This document shows positions 1-8,968 of a stretch of 64,000 bases of DNA, piece by piece (position 1 is the stretch's first letter; each line of letters starts with the position of its first letter). The notes under the pieces are model-generated. The model did no database searches, was not told the DNA's origin, and worked only from the letters and a program-made list of their open reading frames with translations. The DNA comes from Zoogloea dura (GTDB lineage: Bacteria > Pseudomonadota > Gammaproteobacteria > Burkholderiales > Rhodocyclaceae): contig NZ_JABBGA010000023.1 in the NCBI RefSeq assembly GCF_012927165.1, positions 1 to 64,000 of the forward strand, read 5' to 3'. The position numbers and the translations under genes are program-made.

Positions 1-1
1 C

Positions 2-145
2 TTCGGGTGGCTGAAGACAGTGGGCGGAATGAGAAAGACCCGCTTCATCGGAGAAGCCCGAACCCAGATCGCCGCCTACCTGTCGGCGGCGGCGTACAAC
101 CTGCTGCGAATTGCGAAATTGCAGAGCGCGGGGAGTGCGGCATGA
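2..145 (+). pseudogene. 3' end of an IS5-family transposase, cut by the window edge
   Basis: The frame is open from the window start to a TGA at 143-145. It encodes 47 residues containing FGWLKTVGGMRKTR, then QIAAYLSAAAYNLLRIAKL. This is the typical C-terminus of IS5/IS1182-type DDE transposases, where a W-K-T-V-G-G block is followed by a hydrophobic A-Y-N-L-x-R helix. The catalytic residues lie outside the window, so it cannot be said whether the element is intact. No convincing terminal inverted repeat was seen between the stop and the attC-like palindrome downstream. The family call is fairly secure; the subgroup is not. Confidence 0.7.
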
Positions 146-297
146 AGCGGCTCCCGGAATTGGGCGGAAGCCCATTCCCCGGCCCATTCGACGGGCATCA
201 AAACGGGATTGGGAATCCAACTCCGGGAATGAAGTCATGAGAAATCAAATAGCGAGAGGTACGGTTGGCGCGGTTTCTCGGCGTTTTTGCATCGGCC

Positions 298-388
298 TGC
301 TAACAATTCCGTCGAGAGGGACCGCCCGCAAACTGCGTTCGCGGGTTCCCCTCGCGGCCTCGGCGGCCCCTCACGTCAAACGTTGAAC
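298..388 (+). repeat. integron attC-like imperfect palindrome
   Basis: This 91-bp element has the organisation of an integron recombination site. The left end TGCTAAC is followed by AATTCCGTCGAG. The right end has CTCACGTCAAAC then GTTGAAC, which matches the GTTRRRY core. Inside, GAGGGACCGCC (316-326) pairs with GGCGGCCCCTC (362-372) with one mismatch, around a GC-rich loop. The left core deviates from RYYYAAC at its first bases. No integrase is in the window, so it may be an orphan or decayed site. An unrelated palindromic repeat is the alternative. Confidence 0.5.
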
Positions 389-505
389 GACAGCTTTCCT
401 CAACGCTCAACGGCGGCATTGGGTCGATAGCAGCCCCCAATTTCCTGAACCCGATTCCCCTCCACATTCGCCCCCACCAAGCCTCCGACCCGAACGAGCA
501 ACCCC

Positions 506-1636
506 ATGCGTACCAAGCACCTGAGAAAATGGATCACCACCACGGCCATCGCCGCGCTGATGCCGCCTCTCGCCGCCCAGGCGTTCCAGGTGCTGCCACG
601 GATCAGCGACGTCGATCGCAAGCTCAGCAGCCTGGGCAGCCACAGCATTCTGGATGGCATCGGCCAGTGGTTTGTCGGCAACGCGCTCCCGATGATCAAG
701 AACCCGGTGCATGAGGCCATCACCCTCAACGCCCTGGCGTGCAGCGCACCGACAGGCTCCGAGCATGAATGCGTCACGACGGATGCCGTGCGCGAGCATC
801 AGGTGATGCTCTATGGGGTCCGCTGGCCGGATGATCCGCCTTTCGCCCTGAACCGCGCCTCACCGCCCCGTCTCTCCGACTGCGATGTCAGGGTCACGCT
901 GCGTTCGACCGCTCAGCCGAAGTGCTGGCAAGGGCTCTTCGCCGATGCGGCAAAGACCGCGAAGCAAAAGACGGCCAGCAAGCCTTCCGAGCCGGCCTTC
1001 GGCCCCGGCGACTACCTGCTCTACCGATCCCATTTCGGCGATCTGCAGTTCTTTCACGCGATGGCGACCCACGACGGAGAAGCCGCTGCGGATACCGCGC
1101 TGCGCATGAAGATGTGGGCACAGTTCCTGTGGGGGGTGGCCACCCGCAGCATTCCCACAGACCGCTTCATCCGCAAGCTGGAGCCCGCGGAACTCGGGCG
1201 TTACTTCCCCGGCGACATGACCGCCACCAATCTGCTGGCGACCGGCATCGTGGAGGTCCGCAAGGATCTGGACAAGGTCGCCCTCGGCGCCCTGCTGCAC
1301 ATGCTCCAGGACAGCTTCTCCCAAGCCCATGCAGACCGCCTTCCGGAGAGCGGCGCATCGTGCGAGAACATTCCCCGCTTCCCGCAACCAGGCAAGATCA
1401 CTCAGTTCTACAGCTACGCAGGTCAGGTCGGCAAACTGCACGACCACGAGGACACGTTCGACGCCCTGGGCTTGCAGACGCTGCAAGGCAGCCCCAACGT
1501 CGTCGATGCGAGCCGGGCCTTCCTGAGCCTCTGGAAGGAAGGCGCGTCGTGGTCGGAGGCGGAAAAGTATTTCGATTGCGCATTTGCGCTGCAAGACCCG
1601 GAAGCGAAGGCGGGGCCGGGGCCGTTCACCGAGTAG
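506..1636 (+). CDS. secreted protein with phospholipase C/P1-nuclease-like histidine motifs
   Basis: This is a 376-residue protein with a clear N-terminal signal peptide (residues 1-26, ending LAAQA), so it is probably periplasmic or secreted. The mature part is helical and carries spaced histidine motifs: NPVHEAIT near residue 68, RSHFGDLQFFH near 176, LLHMLQDSFSQAH near 268 and LHDHEDTFD near 317. This arrangement resembles the zinc-dependent phospholipase C/S1-P1 nuclease fold, where His and Asp residues on helices bind metal, but no exact family signature was recognised. Upstream is the attC-like site, suggesting an accessory location. No strong ribosome binding site is seen; the start was chosen to include the signal peptide. 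Confidence 0.6.
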   Translation: MRTKHLRKWITTTAIAALMPPLAAQAFQVLPRISDVDRKLSSLGSHSILDGIGQWFVGNALPMIKNPVHEAITLNALACSAPTGSEHECVTTDAVREHQVMLYGVRWPDDPPFALNRASPPRLSDCDVRVTLRSTAQPKCWQGLFADAAKTAKQKTASKPSEPAFGPGDYLLYRSHFGDLQFFHAMATHDGEAAADTALRMKMWAQFLWGVATRSIPTDRFIRKLEPAELGRYFPGDMTATNLLATGIVEVRKDLDKVALGALLHMLQDSFSQAHADRLPESGASCENIPRFPQPGKITQFYSYAGQVGKLHDHEDTFDALGLQTLQGSPNVVDASRAFLSLWKEGASWSEAEKYFDCAFALQDPEAKAGPGPFTE

Positions 1637-1837
1637 CTCCGTGCCCCCGCGCTTCCAGACTTCAGCGCATTCAAATCAACTTTCTAGCTCTGCAAGAAAT
1701 CCACGGGAGCCTCCATCTTTGTCGGATGAATCCTTTGGGCATCTTGTTCGCCGCCAGAATTGATTAATTTTGTGACAACCCCTAATTTTTATTCATAAAG
1801 GATTACTCTATAGGCATACACTTGGCAAGGAGCAGGT

Positions 1838-2461
1838 ATGCCTTATATTTTCTCAAAATATCTAAAAGGAAGTAACAGGAGTCTGCTCCTGCTGGTTCTA
1901 TCCATGTTCTTTTTTTCTGGCTGCGCAGGAATTGCGCGGACAGACTCCGCAGGAAATGAAAAACACCCGGACATGAGATCCGCAAAGCTGGCCTCCAAGC
2001 CCATCGGGCGGATTGAATATGATAGCTTCAGGAGCTTGAAAATAAGTACTGAATCGCCATACCTGGAGAGTGAATCACTGAAGGGACGGTATGAGATCGT
2101 CAGCATTCAGGGCAAGAAAGGGCAGCAATTCTTGATAACGACCACGGGAATCTGTGACTGCCTCGGATTCAGAAAGTGGTCAGTTGTTCCTTTTTCCTAT
2201 TTGCTTGATGGCGATGGAGGTATCGTTCTGGCGGGGAAGTCGACTACTCCAATGGCCCAAACTCTGGCCGGTGCATTTCCAGAAGATGGCGATTATTATC
2301 TGATGATCGTTGCAGACAGCACGAGTGCAGGAAAGAGAATCGGCGTGATCAGTGGAGGCCTGGCTGTTCCTGGGCGGCCTTACGTACCCGATATCATCAC
2401 ATTGCCAATGACCTCCCACCCGACCGGTCTTGTGCAAGTTCATTACCACAAGAGTGAATAA
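1838..2461 (+). CDS. putative lipoprotein of unknown function
   Basis: This is a 207-residue protein with a hydrophobic N-terminus (LLLLVLSMFFFSGC) whose FSGC motif at about residue 29 fits a lipobox, so the mature protein is probably lipidated. The remainder is beta-rich with no recognised domain. Its base composition is much lower in GC than the neighbouring catabolic genes, and the 200 bases upstream are AT-rich, so recent acquisition is likely. A good AAGGAG ribosome binding site precedes the ATG. A possible -35/-10 pair (TTGTGA at 1770, TCATAA at 1793) is weak. Function unknown. Confidence 0.7.
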   Translation: MPYIFSKYLKGSNRSLLLLVLSMFFFSGCAGIARTDSAGNEKHPDMRSAKLASKPIGRIEYDSFRSLKISTESPYLESESLKGRYEIVSIQGKKGQQFLITTTGICDCLGFRKWSVVPFSYLLDGDGGIVLAGKSTTPMAQTLAGAFPEDGDYYLMIVADSTSAGKRIGVISGGLAVPGRPYVPDIITLPMTSHPTGLVQVHYHKSE

Positions 2462-2492
2462 TGCACGGCACCAAAGCACAGCAAAGCCAAGT

Positions 2493-2657
2493 AGGTCGGG
2501 TTAGCGCAGCGTAACCCGACATTACTGTCCAGAATCAACGCGCTATCACCCTCGGTGGTGCTATTGCGAATCTTGTACAGATCGTTGCCGACGTGTTTGA
2601 GCATGAGCGGGGCAGATCATGCGCTGTCGGGTTACGCTCCGCTAACCCGACCTACAC
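2493..2657. repeat. inverted pair of REP-like palindromes
   Basis: Two nearly identical palindromic units face each other. The first (about 2493-2520) reads TAGGTCGGGTTAGCGCAGCG then TAACCCGACA. The second (about 2625-2655) is its reverse complement with one or two changes. Each unit can fold by itself through GTCGGGTTA pairing with TAACCCGAC. Units of this kind (GGTCGGGTTAGCG...) are widespread intergenic repeats in proteobacteria and often occur as inverted pairs. The pair sits between the low-GC lipoprotein gene and the terminator of the DUF1302 gene. Confidence 0.7.
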
Positions 2658-2685
2658 CGGCTCTCCCTTCCCGGCCTCGTCAACG

Positions 2686-2710
2686 CAAAAAACGCCCGGC
2701 AAGCCGGGCG
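2686..2710 (-). terminator. rho-independent terminator of the DUF1329-DUF1302 unit
   Basis: On the minus strand an 8-bp GC stem CGCCCGGC/GCCGGGCG (2693-2700 and 2703-2710, two-base loop) is followed by six U residues. It lies 26 bases past the stop codon of the DUF1302 gene. Confidence 0.85.
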
Positions 2711-2736
2711 CTCCTTATCTCATCAAACCGCTTCGC

Positions 2737-4377
2737 TCAGAACGAATACTTCATCACCAGCGACAGCTGGTCCCGGTCCGTCAGCGGGCGGAATTCCCGC
2801 ATGCTGGCCACTTCCGCGTTGCCGAAATAGCCCATGTAGGTCAGCCCCACCTGGAAGTTGCGCTGGTAGGTGAAGGTGGCGCCGATGCTGGCGCGCATGT
2901 CGCCTTCGCCGCCGACGCCGCCGGTGATGGTGCGGCCCTTGAGCTGGCGGGAGAAGCTGATGGGGACGCTGAGGTCCCAGCCTTCGATGATGCCCGGGTA
3001 GCCCAGGCTGAGGGTGCCGGAGGCGGCGAGGCCGTAGTTGGCGCCGAAGAACAGCTCCTTGCTCTTGGGGAAGACGGTGGCGCTGGCGGCGCCCGGGGCG
3101 TTGATCTCGTCGACGCTGCCGATGGTTACGTAGGCGACTTCGGCGGTGAGGGTGGTCTGGTCGGCCAGGGCGGTGCGTTCGAGGTTCCAGATGGTGTTGA
3201 GGTTGGCCTGGAAGATGTCGCCGCGGGTGGGCGTGGGCAGGTAGCTGCTGGCAGCCTGCGGAGCACGCGGGTTGACCAGGGTCTTCACCAGCACCGGGGC
3301 GCCCTGCTTGTACGACAGTTCGCCGGCGATGGAGGCGGCGCCCACCGAGGTGCTGAAGGTGGCGCCGATCAGCTTGATGTTGTCGAAGTAGCGGACGTTG
3401 TAGGCGCCGCCGCCCAGGGCGCCGGAGCTGGCGCTGAAGGCGTTGATGACGGGCAGCGGGGAGCGGTCGTGGTAATTGAGGTAGTACAGGCCGACTTCGG
3501 TCTCCTCGGTGAGGCGGTAGCGGCTGCCCACGCCCCACTGCGGGGTGTTGCCGGGGTCGATGTCGCGGCCGCGCTGGCCGTAGGAGCACACGGAGCGCCC
3601 GCCGACCGTGCGGTAGGGCTGCAGGCAGGTGCCGCCAGGGCCGGTGGAATCGGCGCTGCTCAGGTAGGAGCCCGGTGCGGGGGCGATGGTGGAGTGGAAG
3701 CCGAACTGCAGGTGGCCGAGCAGAGACCAGCGGGGCGACATCTCGATCTGGGTCGAGACCTGGTCTTCGGGCAGCAGCTGGTCCTTGGTCTCGGTGCCGA
3801 CGATGCCGGTCTTGGTGCCGTCGGCAGGGCCCTGGGCCAGGGAGATGCTGGGGAAGAACAGGCCTTCGCCCCACGATACGACGTGGCGGCCGAGGCGCAC
3901 GTTGGCGCGGCGGCCGTTGCCCAGGTCGTAGGTGTCGAAGACGTAGGCATCCAGCAGGCGGGTGTAGCCGCCATGGAAGCGGCGGGCGTCGCGGGTGAAT
4001 TCATCCACCGCGCCCGGCTTGTTCACCGGCCCGGCGTTGTCGTTGCTCTGGCGATAGACGTCGTCGTAGAAGGTGGAGGCCGACAGCACCAGGCCATTGA
4101 CGCCATTGGTGTAGCTGGTGTCGAGCAGCAGGCTGAGGCGGTTGGCGGTGAGGCTGCCCTTGTCGAAGTTGTTGTTGCCGTCGTTGCCGCCGGAGTAGGC
4201 GGCGATCTTCGGGTCGCGGTTCTCCATGCGGGTGGAGAGGGTGTAGGTGGAATTCACGCGCCAGTCGAGCTTGTAGCCGTTGTCGAACTCGATGGCTTCG
4301 CCGGCAAAGGCCGGCGCGGCAAGACCGGCGCCCAACAGGGCAATGGCCAGCGGGCGCAGCGTGGTGTGCAGTGTCAT
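2737..4377 (-). CDS. DUF1302 family outer-membrane beta-barrel protein
   Basis: This is a 546-residue protein with a signal peptide (about residues 1-25, ending APAFA) and an aromatic C-terminus (MKYSF) typical of outer-membrane barrels. The body has many alternating amphipathic strands and the DUF1302 signatures, including GRHVVSWGEGLFFP near residue 168. DUF1302 proteins are encoded beside DUF1329 partners in steroid, terpene and hydrocarbon degraders, and are thought to move hydrophobic compounds across the outer membrane; the transport role is inference here. The partner gene lies 28 bases upstream in the same unit. A second pair occurs at 55692-58730. Confidence 0.88.
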   Translation of the reverse strand: MTLHTTLRPLAIALLGAGLAAPAFAGEAIEFDNGYKLDWRVNSTYTLSTRMENRDPKIAAYSGGNDGNNNFDKGSLTANRLSLLLDTSYTNGVNGLVLSASTFYDDVYRQSNDNAGPVNKPGAVDEFTRDARRFHGGYTRLLDAYVFDTYDLGNGRRANVRLGRHVVSWGEGLFFPSISLAQGPADGTKTGIVGTETKDQLLPEDQVSTQIEMSPRWSLLGHLQFGFHSTIAPAPGSYLSSADSTGPGGTCLQPYRTVGGRSVCSYGQRGRDIDPGNTPQWGVGSRYRLTEETEVGLYYLNYHDRSPLPVINAFSASSGALGGGAYNVRYFDNIKLIGATFSTSVGAASIAGELSYKQGAPVLVKTLVNPRAPQAASSYLPTPTRGDIFQANLNTIWNLERTALADQTTLTAEVAYVTIGSVDEINAPGAASATVFPKSKELFFGANYGLAASGTLSLGYPGIIEGWDLSVPISFSRQLKGRTITGGVGGEGDMRASIGATFTYQRNFQVGLTYMGYFGNAEVASMREFRPLTDRDQLSLVMKYSF

Positions 4378-4405
4378 TGTGCTTGTCTCCCTGAGCTGAG
4401 CGAGG

Positions 4406-5791
4406 TCAGTTGCCGGCGGAGCGCAGGGCGGCCGGGGTGAATTGGTCTGCGTTCATGTCGCCCTTGTTGAGGACGGGGCCGATGTCCCGCTCCTGGAACA
4501 GGTTGTAGGCCACGTAGCTGCCGGAGTTGAGGTCGTGGTAGAAGCTGGTGCCGGCGTGCCACGCGTTCATGTCGAAGGCGTAGTAGTAATTGATGACGGC
4601 GTGCTGCCAGAGCTGGCCACGGGTGTCGTAGTAGTCGCCGGCGACGGCGTGCCAGGTGTCTTCGTCGATGAACATGACGCGCTTGCCGAAGGGGTGGCGG
4701 TAGCCGTCCTTGAGCTTGCCTTCGAGCACCCACACGCGGCGCAGCTCGTAGCGCTGCAGATCGGGGTTGGGGTGGCCGGGCTTGAGGAGGTCGGGGTACT
4801 TGACGCTCTTGTCATGCACTTTGTAGGCGTTGGCGGGGATGTACATCTCGCGCTTGCCGTGCAGGATCCATTCGTAGCGGTCGGGCGCGCCGTTCATCAG
4901 GCGGTCCTGGTCGATGGTGAGCTTGCCGCCGGAACCGGCCAGCGGGGTGTCGTAGCCGTACTGCGGCAGCTGGCGGACGCGGCGGGTGCCGGGGTCGTAG
5001 TTCCAGGCGAGGCGCTTGCCCTTGGCAAAGTTGACCGGCTCGATGGAGGTTGTCATGGTGCCCTTGTCACGCTCGGGCAGCAGGGTGCCGGTCATGGCGT
5101 AGGCCATGGCGCCTTCCATGGGCTTGCCGAGGTTCTCGGGGGTGGTGACGACGTTCATGTTGCGGTTGAACTGCCGGCCCCAGGTGATGACGCCCTTGGA
5201 GTTGACGTCGGCGATGTCGCGGCCGCGGTTGTCTTCGGTGTAGGCGCGGTAGGGGAAGTTGTGGTTGGCCAGCACTTCCATGGCCTGCTTGGGGATGGGG
5301 AAGGGAATGGCGCCCATCACCCCGGTGAAGCCGAAGCCGTTGTCGATGAGTTCGGCTTCGCGGGCGTTCTTCCTGGCCAGTTCGCAGATCTTGTCGGGGT
5401 AGCGGAATTCGCGGCGGCCCTGGTAGACCGGGATCTTGTACGAATTGGGGAAGCGCGCCAGCAGCGCCTTCTGGCCGTCGCTGAGGCGGTTGGCGTACTG
5501 CGCCACGTTGGCCTGGGTGATGACGAAGAGCGGCTTGTCGGCAGCGTAGGGGTCGACCGGATGCTGGCCGACGTGGGGGGTGTACTTGATGCCGGGCGGC
5601 GTGCCCAGCCACTTGCCGGAGAAGGCCGGAATGCTGCCGTCCTTGTTGGGGCCGGCTTCGGCGCCGACACAGGTCAGCTCCTTGCCGAGCCTGGCGGCTT
5701 CATCCTCGGGCACCTTGGCGCTGACGTTCGCGGCGGCGAGCGACAGGGCGATGGTGGTCAATGCGGGGACCCATGGCTGGGTTTTTTTCAT
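4406..5791 (-). CDS. DUF1329 family periplasmic lipoprotein-carrier-like protein
   Basis: This is a 461-residue exported protein (signal peptide about residues 1-25, ending NVSAK). It has the DUF1329 hallmarks: DEAARLGKELTCVGAE at the mature N-terminus, W-x-G-T-P-P-G-x-K-Y, and the central NYDPGTRRVRQLPQYGYD. The fold is related to LolA/LolB-type hydrophobic carriers, and members are nearly always paired with DUF1302 barrels. It is the first gene of a two-gene unit. A GGAGACACCC ribosome binding site precedes the ATG. The regulon dyad at 5923-5941 lies about 130 nt upstream, tying the pair to the steroid genes. The transported compound is unknown. Confidence 0.88.
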   Translation of the reverse strand: MKKTQPWVPALTTIALSLAAANVSAKVPEDEAARLGKELTCVGAEAGPNKDGSIPAFSGKWLGTPPGIKYTPHVGQHPVDPYAADKPLFVITQANVAQYANRLSDGQKALLARFPNSYKIPVYQGRREFRYPDKICELARKNAREAELIDNGFGFTGVMGAIPFPIPKQAMEVLANHNFPYRAYTEDNRGRDIADVNSKGVITWGRQFNRNMNVVTTPENLGKPMEGAMAYAMTGTLLPERDKGTMTTSIEPVNFAKGKRLAWNYDPGTRRVRQLPQYGYDTPLAGSGGKLTIDQDRLMNGAPDRYEWILHGKREMYIPANAYKVHDKSVKYPDLLKPGHPNPDLQRYELRRVWVLEGKLKDGYRHPFGKRVMFIDEDTWHAVAGDYYDTRGQLWQHAVINYYYAFDMNAWHAGTSFYHDLNSGSYVAYNLFQERDIGPVLNKGDMNADQFTPAALRSAGN

Positions 5792-5922
5792 TTGGGTGTC
5801 TCCTTCCGGGTGCGAATGGCTTCTTGAGCGGAACGGTGGGTGTGCAGATGAAATGCCGCTGGCGGCGGGGTGTGCCCCCTTGTTTCATCTGGAACCATTC
5901 TTCGTGGAAGCGGAAGGCGGAA

Positions 5923-5941
5923 CATCGTCCGAGAGGACTAG
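5923..5941 (-). promoter_or_regulatory. regulon dyad upstream of DUF1329-DUF1302
   Basis: Read on the minus strand the site is CTAGTCCTCTCGGACGATG, a perfect match to the 19-bp consensus inferred from all copies in this window. It lies about 131 nt before the DUF1329 start and 37 nt after the stop of the upstream ligase gene. Confidence 0.75.
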
Positions 5942-5977
5942 CCGCCCCCGTTGCAGGGGCGGCAGAGACTGCGGGCT

Positions 5978-7678
5978 TTAACCGGTGTGCTTCAGATACT
6001 CGCGCTTGAGGTCGGCCTTGAGCAGCTTGCCGGCGGGGTTGCGCGGCAGGGCGTCGTGGCGGATGAAGATGCGGGCCGGCACCTTGTAGCCGGCCAGGTG
6101 GGCGGCCACGTGGGTCTGCAGGTCGGCTTCGGTGAGGCGGCTGCCTTCCCGCAGCACCACGGCGGCGGCCACGGCTTCGCCGGTGCCCTCGTCGGGCATC
6201 GCAAACACCGCGGCCTCGCTCAGGTCAGGGTGCTGCAGCAGGCAGGATTCCACCTCGGCGGCGGCGATCTTCTCGCCCGAGCGGTTGATCACGTCCTTGA
6301 TGCGGTCCACCACGAAGAGCAGCCCTTCGTCGCTCACGTAGCCCACGTCGCCGGTGTGGAACCAGCCGTCGCGCACGGCGCGGGCGGTGGCGTCGGGGTC
6401 GTTCCAGTAGCCCTGCATCAGCGTCACCCCGCGCAGGCAGATCTCGCCCATGCCGCCGGGCGGCGCAGCCCTGCCCCCGGCGTCCACGATGCGCAGGTCC
6501 ACGATCGGCGACACCAGGCCCGAGGCACGGGGCGCGTGGCGGAACACTGCGCCGGAGGCCGCCGCGCCGACGCCATTGCTCTCGGTGAGGCCGAAGCCGA
6601 TGCCGGACATCTCACCCTGCGGGCGCTTGAGCACTTCGTCGATGGCGCGCTGGGGCAGCCCGGCGCCACCAAACCCGAGGCCGCCGAGCTTGCCGGTGAC
6701 CGCCGGGTCGTCGAAGCGGGGTTCGGCGAGCAGTTGCATGACCATGGACGGCGCCCCGTTGAACTGGGTGACCTGCTCCCCGGCGATCAAGTCCAGCGCC
6801 GTGGCCGGGTCCCAGCGGTGGGTGAACACCAGCCGGCGGCCGTTGCGCAGGGCATTCAGCAGCTGGGCGTGCAGGCCGCTCACATGGAACAGCGGCACCG
6901 CGGTGAGGGTGGTGGGCGGCAGGCCGCGGGCCATGATCTTCGCCACCGCCTCCGGCGAGCTCATCGCCGACACGGCGCCGATGAAGTCGATGTTGAACAG
7001 GGCCTGGCACACCGCCCGCTGGGTGGACAGCACGCCCTTGGCGCGGCTGGTGGCGCCGGAGGTGAACAGGATCACCGCGGGGTCATCCGGGCCCACCTCC
7101 ACGCTCGGTAGCGCATCGGCAGGCTGGGCGGCGAAGGTGGCGTAGGCCTGGGCACCCTCGCTGTCACGATCCATGTCGGTGACGATCATCAGCGCATCGG
7201 GCGCGCCTTCGCCGGCAATGCGGGCCTGGCGTTCCGGGTCACAGAACACGACCTTCGCCCCCAGATCGGCCAGCGCCGCGTGCAGTTCCTCGCGCAGGCC
7301 GAAGCTGTTGAGGGGCGCCGGCACGGCTCCGATCAGGGCACTGGCGACAAAGGCCACACCCCACTCGGGGCGGTTGCGCATGGCAATGGCGATGCGCTCG
7401 CCCGGGCGTACGCCAGCAGCGTGCAGGCGGGCCGCCACCGCATCGGCCTCGGCAAAGAAGCGGGTGAAGGTCCAGGTTTCGCCCTGGTACTTGATGTAGG
7501 GCTTGTCCCCATGGCTGCGGGCCGCGGCGAGCAGCGCCGGCAGGGTGGGAAAGGCATTGCGGTAGCGGCGCTCGAGATGCTCGCCCACCGGGCATTCGAT
7601 CACTTCGAAGGGGGCACCGGGGGCGGTGAGCTGCGCCCGGGCCTGGCGGGCCAGGTCCAGGGCTGTGGTATCGGTCAT
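5978..7678 (-). CDS. AMP-forming acyl-CoA ligase, probably for a steroid carboxylate
   Basis: This is a 566-residue adenylate-forming enzyme. Visible motifs are the P-loop ILFTSGATSRAKGV (near residue 198), HTGDVGYVSDEGLLFVVDR in the A8 region, and PAGKLLK near the C-terminus with the catalytic lysine. It should activate a carboxylic acid to its CoA thioester using ATP. Its regulon setting suggests a steroid acid such as a side-chain acid or HIP, but the substrate cannot be read from sequence. The frame stays open far upstream into the next gene; the ATG at 7678 was chosen for its GAGGAGACAAGACC ribosome binding site and fit to family length. It is probably co-transcribed with the MBL-fold gene upstream. 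Confidence 0.85.
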   Translation of the reverse strand: MTDTTALDLARQARAQLTAPGAPFEVIECPVGEHLERRYRNAFPTLPALLAAARSHGDKPYIKYQGETWTFTRFFAEADAVAARLHAAGVRPGERIAIAMRNRPEWGVAFVASALIGAVPAPLNSFGLREELHAALADLGAKVVFCDPERQARIAGEGAPDALMIVTDMDRDSEGAQAYATFAAQPADALPSVEVGPDDPAVILFTSGATSRAKGVLSTQRAVCQALFNIDFIGAVSAMSSPEAVAKIMARGLPPTTLTAVPLFHVSGLHAQLLNALRNGRRLVFTHRWDPATALDLIAGEQVTQFNGAPSMVMQLLAEPRFDDPAVTGKLGGLGFGGAGLPQRAIDEVLKRPQGEMSGIGFGLTESNGVGAAASGAVFRHAPRASGLVSPIVDLRIVDAGGRAAPPGGMGEICLRGVTLMQGYWNDPDATARAVRDGWFHTGDVGYVSDEGLLFVVDRIKDVINRSGEKIAAAEVESCLLQHPDLSEAAVFAMPDEGTGEAVAAAVVLREGSRLTEADLQTHVAAHLAGYKVPARIFIRHDALPRNPAGKLLKADLKREYLKHTG

Positions 7679-7755
7679 GGTCTTGTCTCCTCGTCGGCAG
7701 TGGGCTGCCGCTTGTTTTCTAAGGTGTTGAGTGCGCCGGCGCGACTGTAAGCCCT

Positions 7756-8841
7756 TCAGGCCGCCATGGCGAATCGGTAGACGCCATCCTCGTCGAGGCT
7801 GCGCACGATCTGCCCGGCGTAGCGCAGCCAGGCCAGGTGGGCCAGGCTCTCGCCCACGGCCATCATCTCCTCGGCGGCCTTCAGGCTGCGCGGGAACAGC
7901 ACGCCCATCGCCTCGAAGGCCGACAGGCGGGCGCCGTCGGTCAGCGCCGCCAGCAGCAGGTCGAACTGCTGCTGGTGGTGGGCCTGCAGCTCGGCCACCC
8001 GCGGCCGCAGCCCGCGGAAGACGCGCTCGTGGGACGGCAGCACCAGGGTGTCGGGCGACAGGCGGTCCAGCCGCTCGAGGGACTCCAGCCACAGCTGCAG
8101 CGGGTTGCCCTCCGGCTCCATGCTGGAGACCAGCACGTTCGAGGTGATGCGCGGCAGCAACTGGTCGCCGGCGATGAGGATGGCGTCCTCCGCGCTGTAC
8201 AGGCAGGCGTGCTCGGGCGAATGCCCCTCGCCCACGATGATCCGCCAGCGGCGGCCGCCGATCTCCAGGCAGTCGCCGGCCCGCAGGCGGCGGAAGCTCT
8301 CGGGCTGGGGCGGCATGAAGGGGTCCTTGCGCAGACCGGCCAGCATGCGTGCGATGCGCTCTTCCGGCATGCCGGCGCGCTGGTGGAACAGCACCAGCCC
8401 TTCGGGCGGCGGGTCCGGCAGGCGGTCGCCGAGGGCGCGCATCATGAAGAACTCGCCGTGGGTCATCCACAATGGAATGGCGTAGCGATCGGTAAGCCAG
8501 CGGGCCAGCCCGGCGTGGTCGTAGTGGAAGTGGGTGCACAGCAGGCCCTTGAGCGGCAGGCCTTCCAGCCGGGTGGCCACCACCTGCTCCCACAAGGCCT
8601 TGCAGGCCGGGGTGTGCAGGCCGGTGTCGATAATGATCCAGCCGTCTGCGTCCTTGAGCAGGTAGATGTTGATGTGGTCGAGCTGCATCGGCATGGGCAT
8701 CCGCAGCCACAGGATGCCCGGCGCCACCTCGACCACCGAGGCGTCCGGCGCGGGCGGTTCGAAGGGAAAGATGATGGGATGCGGGGTGGGCTGCACGCCG
8801 GGCGGCGCGGGGGCAAGCGGGTCTGAGACGGTGTCGGCCAT
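7756..8841 (-). CDS. metallo-beta-lactamase-fold hydrolase
   Basis: This is a 361-residue MBL-fold protein with the metal motif THFHYDHAG (H-x-H-x-D-H, near residue 110), a downstream GEGHSPEH, GDQLL and PSHERVF. All dinuclear zinc/iron ligands appear present. The family includes thioesterase- and glyoxalase-II-like hydrolases, so removing CoA or lactone opening on a steroid intermediate is possible but speculative. The ATG at 8841 is preferred over the one 18 bases upstream because only it has a ribosome binding site (AGGAGGGCCC). It reads away from the MFS gene and shares the dyad at 8893-8911 with it. Confidence 0.8.
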   Translation of the reverse strand: MADTVSDPLAPAPPGVQPTPHPIIFPFEPPAPDASVVEVAPGILWLRMPMPMQLDHINIYLLKDADGWIIIDTGLHTPACKALWEQVVATRLEGLPLKGLLCTHFHYDHAGLARWLTDRYAIPLWMTHGEFFMMRALGDRLPDPPPEGLVLFHQRAGMPEERIARMLAGLRKDPFMPPQPESFRRLRAGDCLEIGGRRWRIIVGEGHSPEHACLYSAEDAILIAGDQLLPRITSNVLVSSMEPEGNPLQLWLESLERLDRLSPDTLVLPSHERVFRGLRPRVAELQAHHQQQFDLLLAALTDGARLSAFEAMGVLFPRSLKAAEEMMAVGESLAHLAWLRYAGQIVRSLDEDGVYRFAMAA

Positions 8842-8892
8842 GGGCCCTCCTGGGTTCATGCGCCGAATCTAGGCGCCGGGGCCTCCGCACAA

Positions 8893-8911
8893 AACGTCCA
8901 AAAGGACGATG
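8893..8911 (+). promoter_or_regulatory. regulon dyad between MBL-fold and MFS genes
   Basis: The site is AACGTCCAAAAGGACGATG. The conserved GGACGATG arm faces the MFS gene (57 nt before its ATG). The divergent MBL-fold start is 51 nt away on the other side, so one site could serve both. Confidence 0.65.
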
Positions 8912-8968
8912 CCCCCGTTGCCGGAGATCCACAGTATCCCTAGCCTGTCACCAGCCCGGAGTCACTCC

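Noticed and set aside
2593-4440. Plus-strand open frame of 615 codons opposite the first DUF1302 gene
   Set aside because: The minus-strand protein has a signal peptide, barrel pattern and terminator; the plus-strand product is low-complexity Ala/Gly/Val and begins in the repeat region.
5978-8932. A single 984-codon minus-strand frame joining ligase and upstream sequence
   Set aside because: The upstream part is a wrong-frame reading of the MBL-fold gene. The real ligase start is the ATG at 7678 with a GAGGAGACAAG ribosome binding site.
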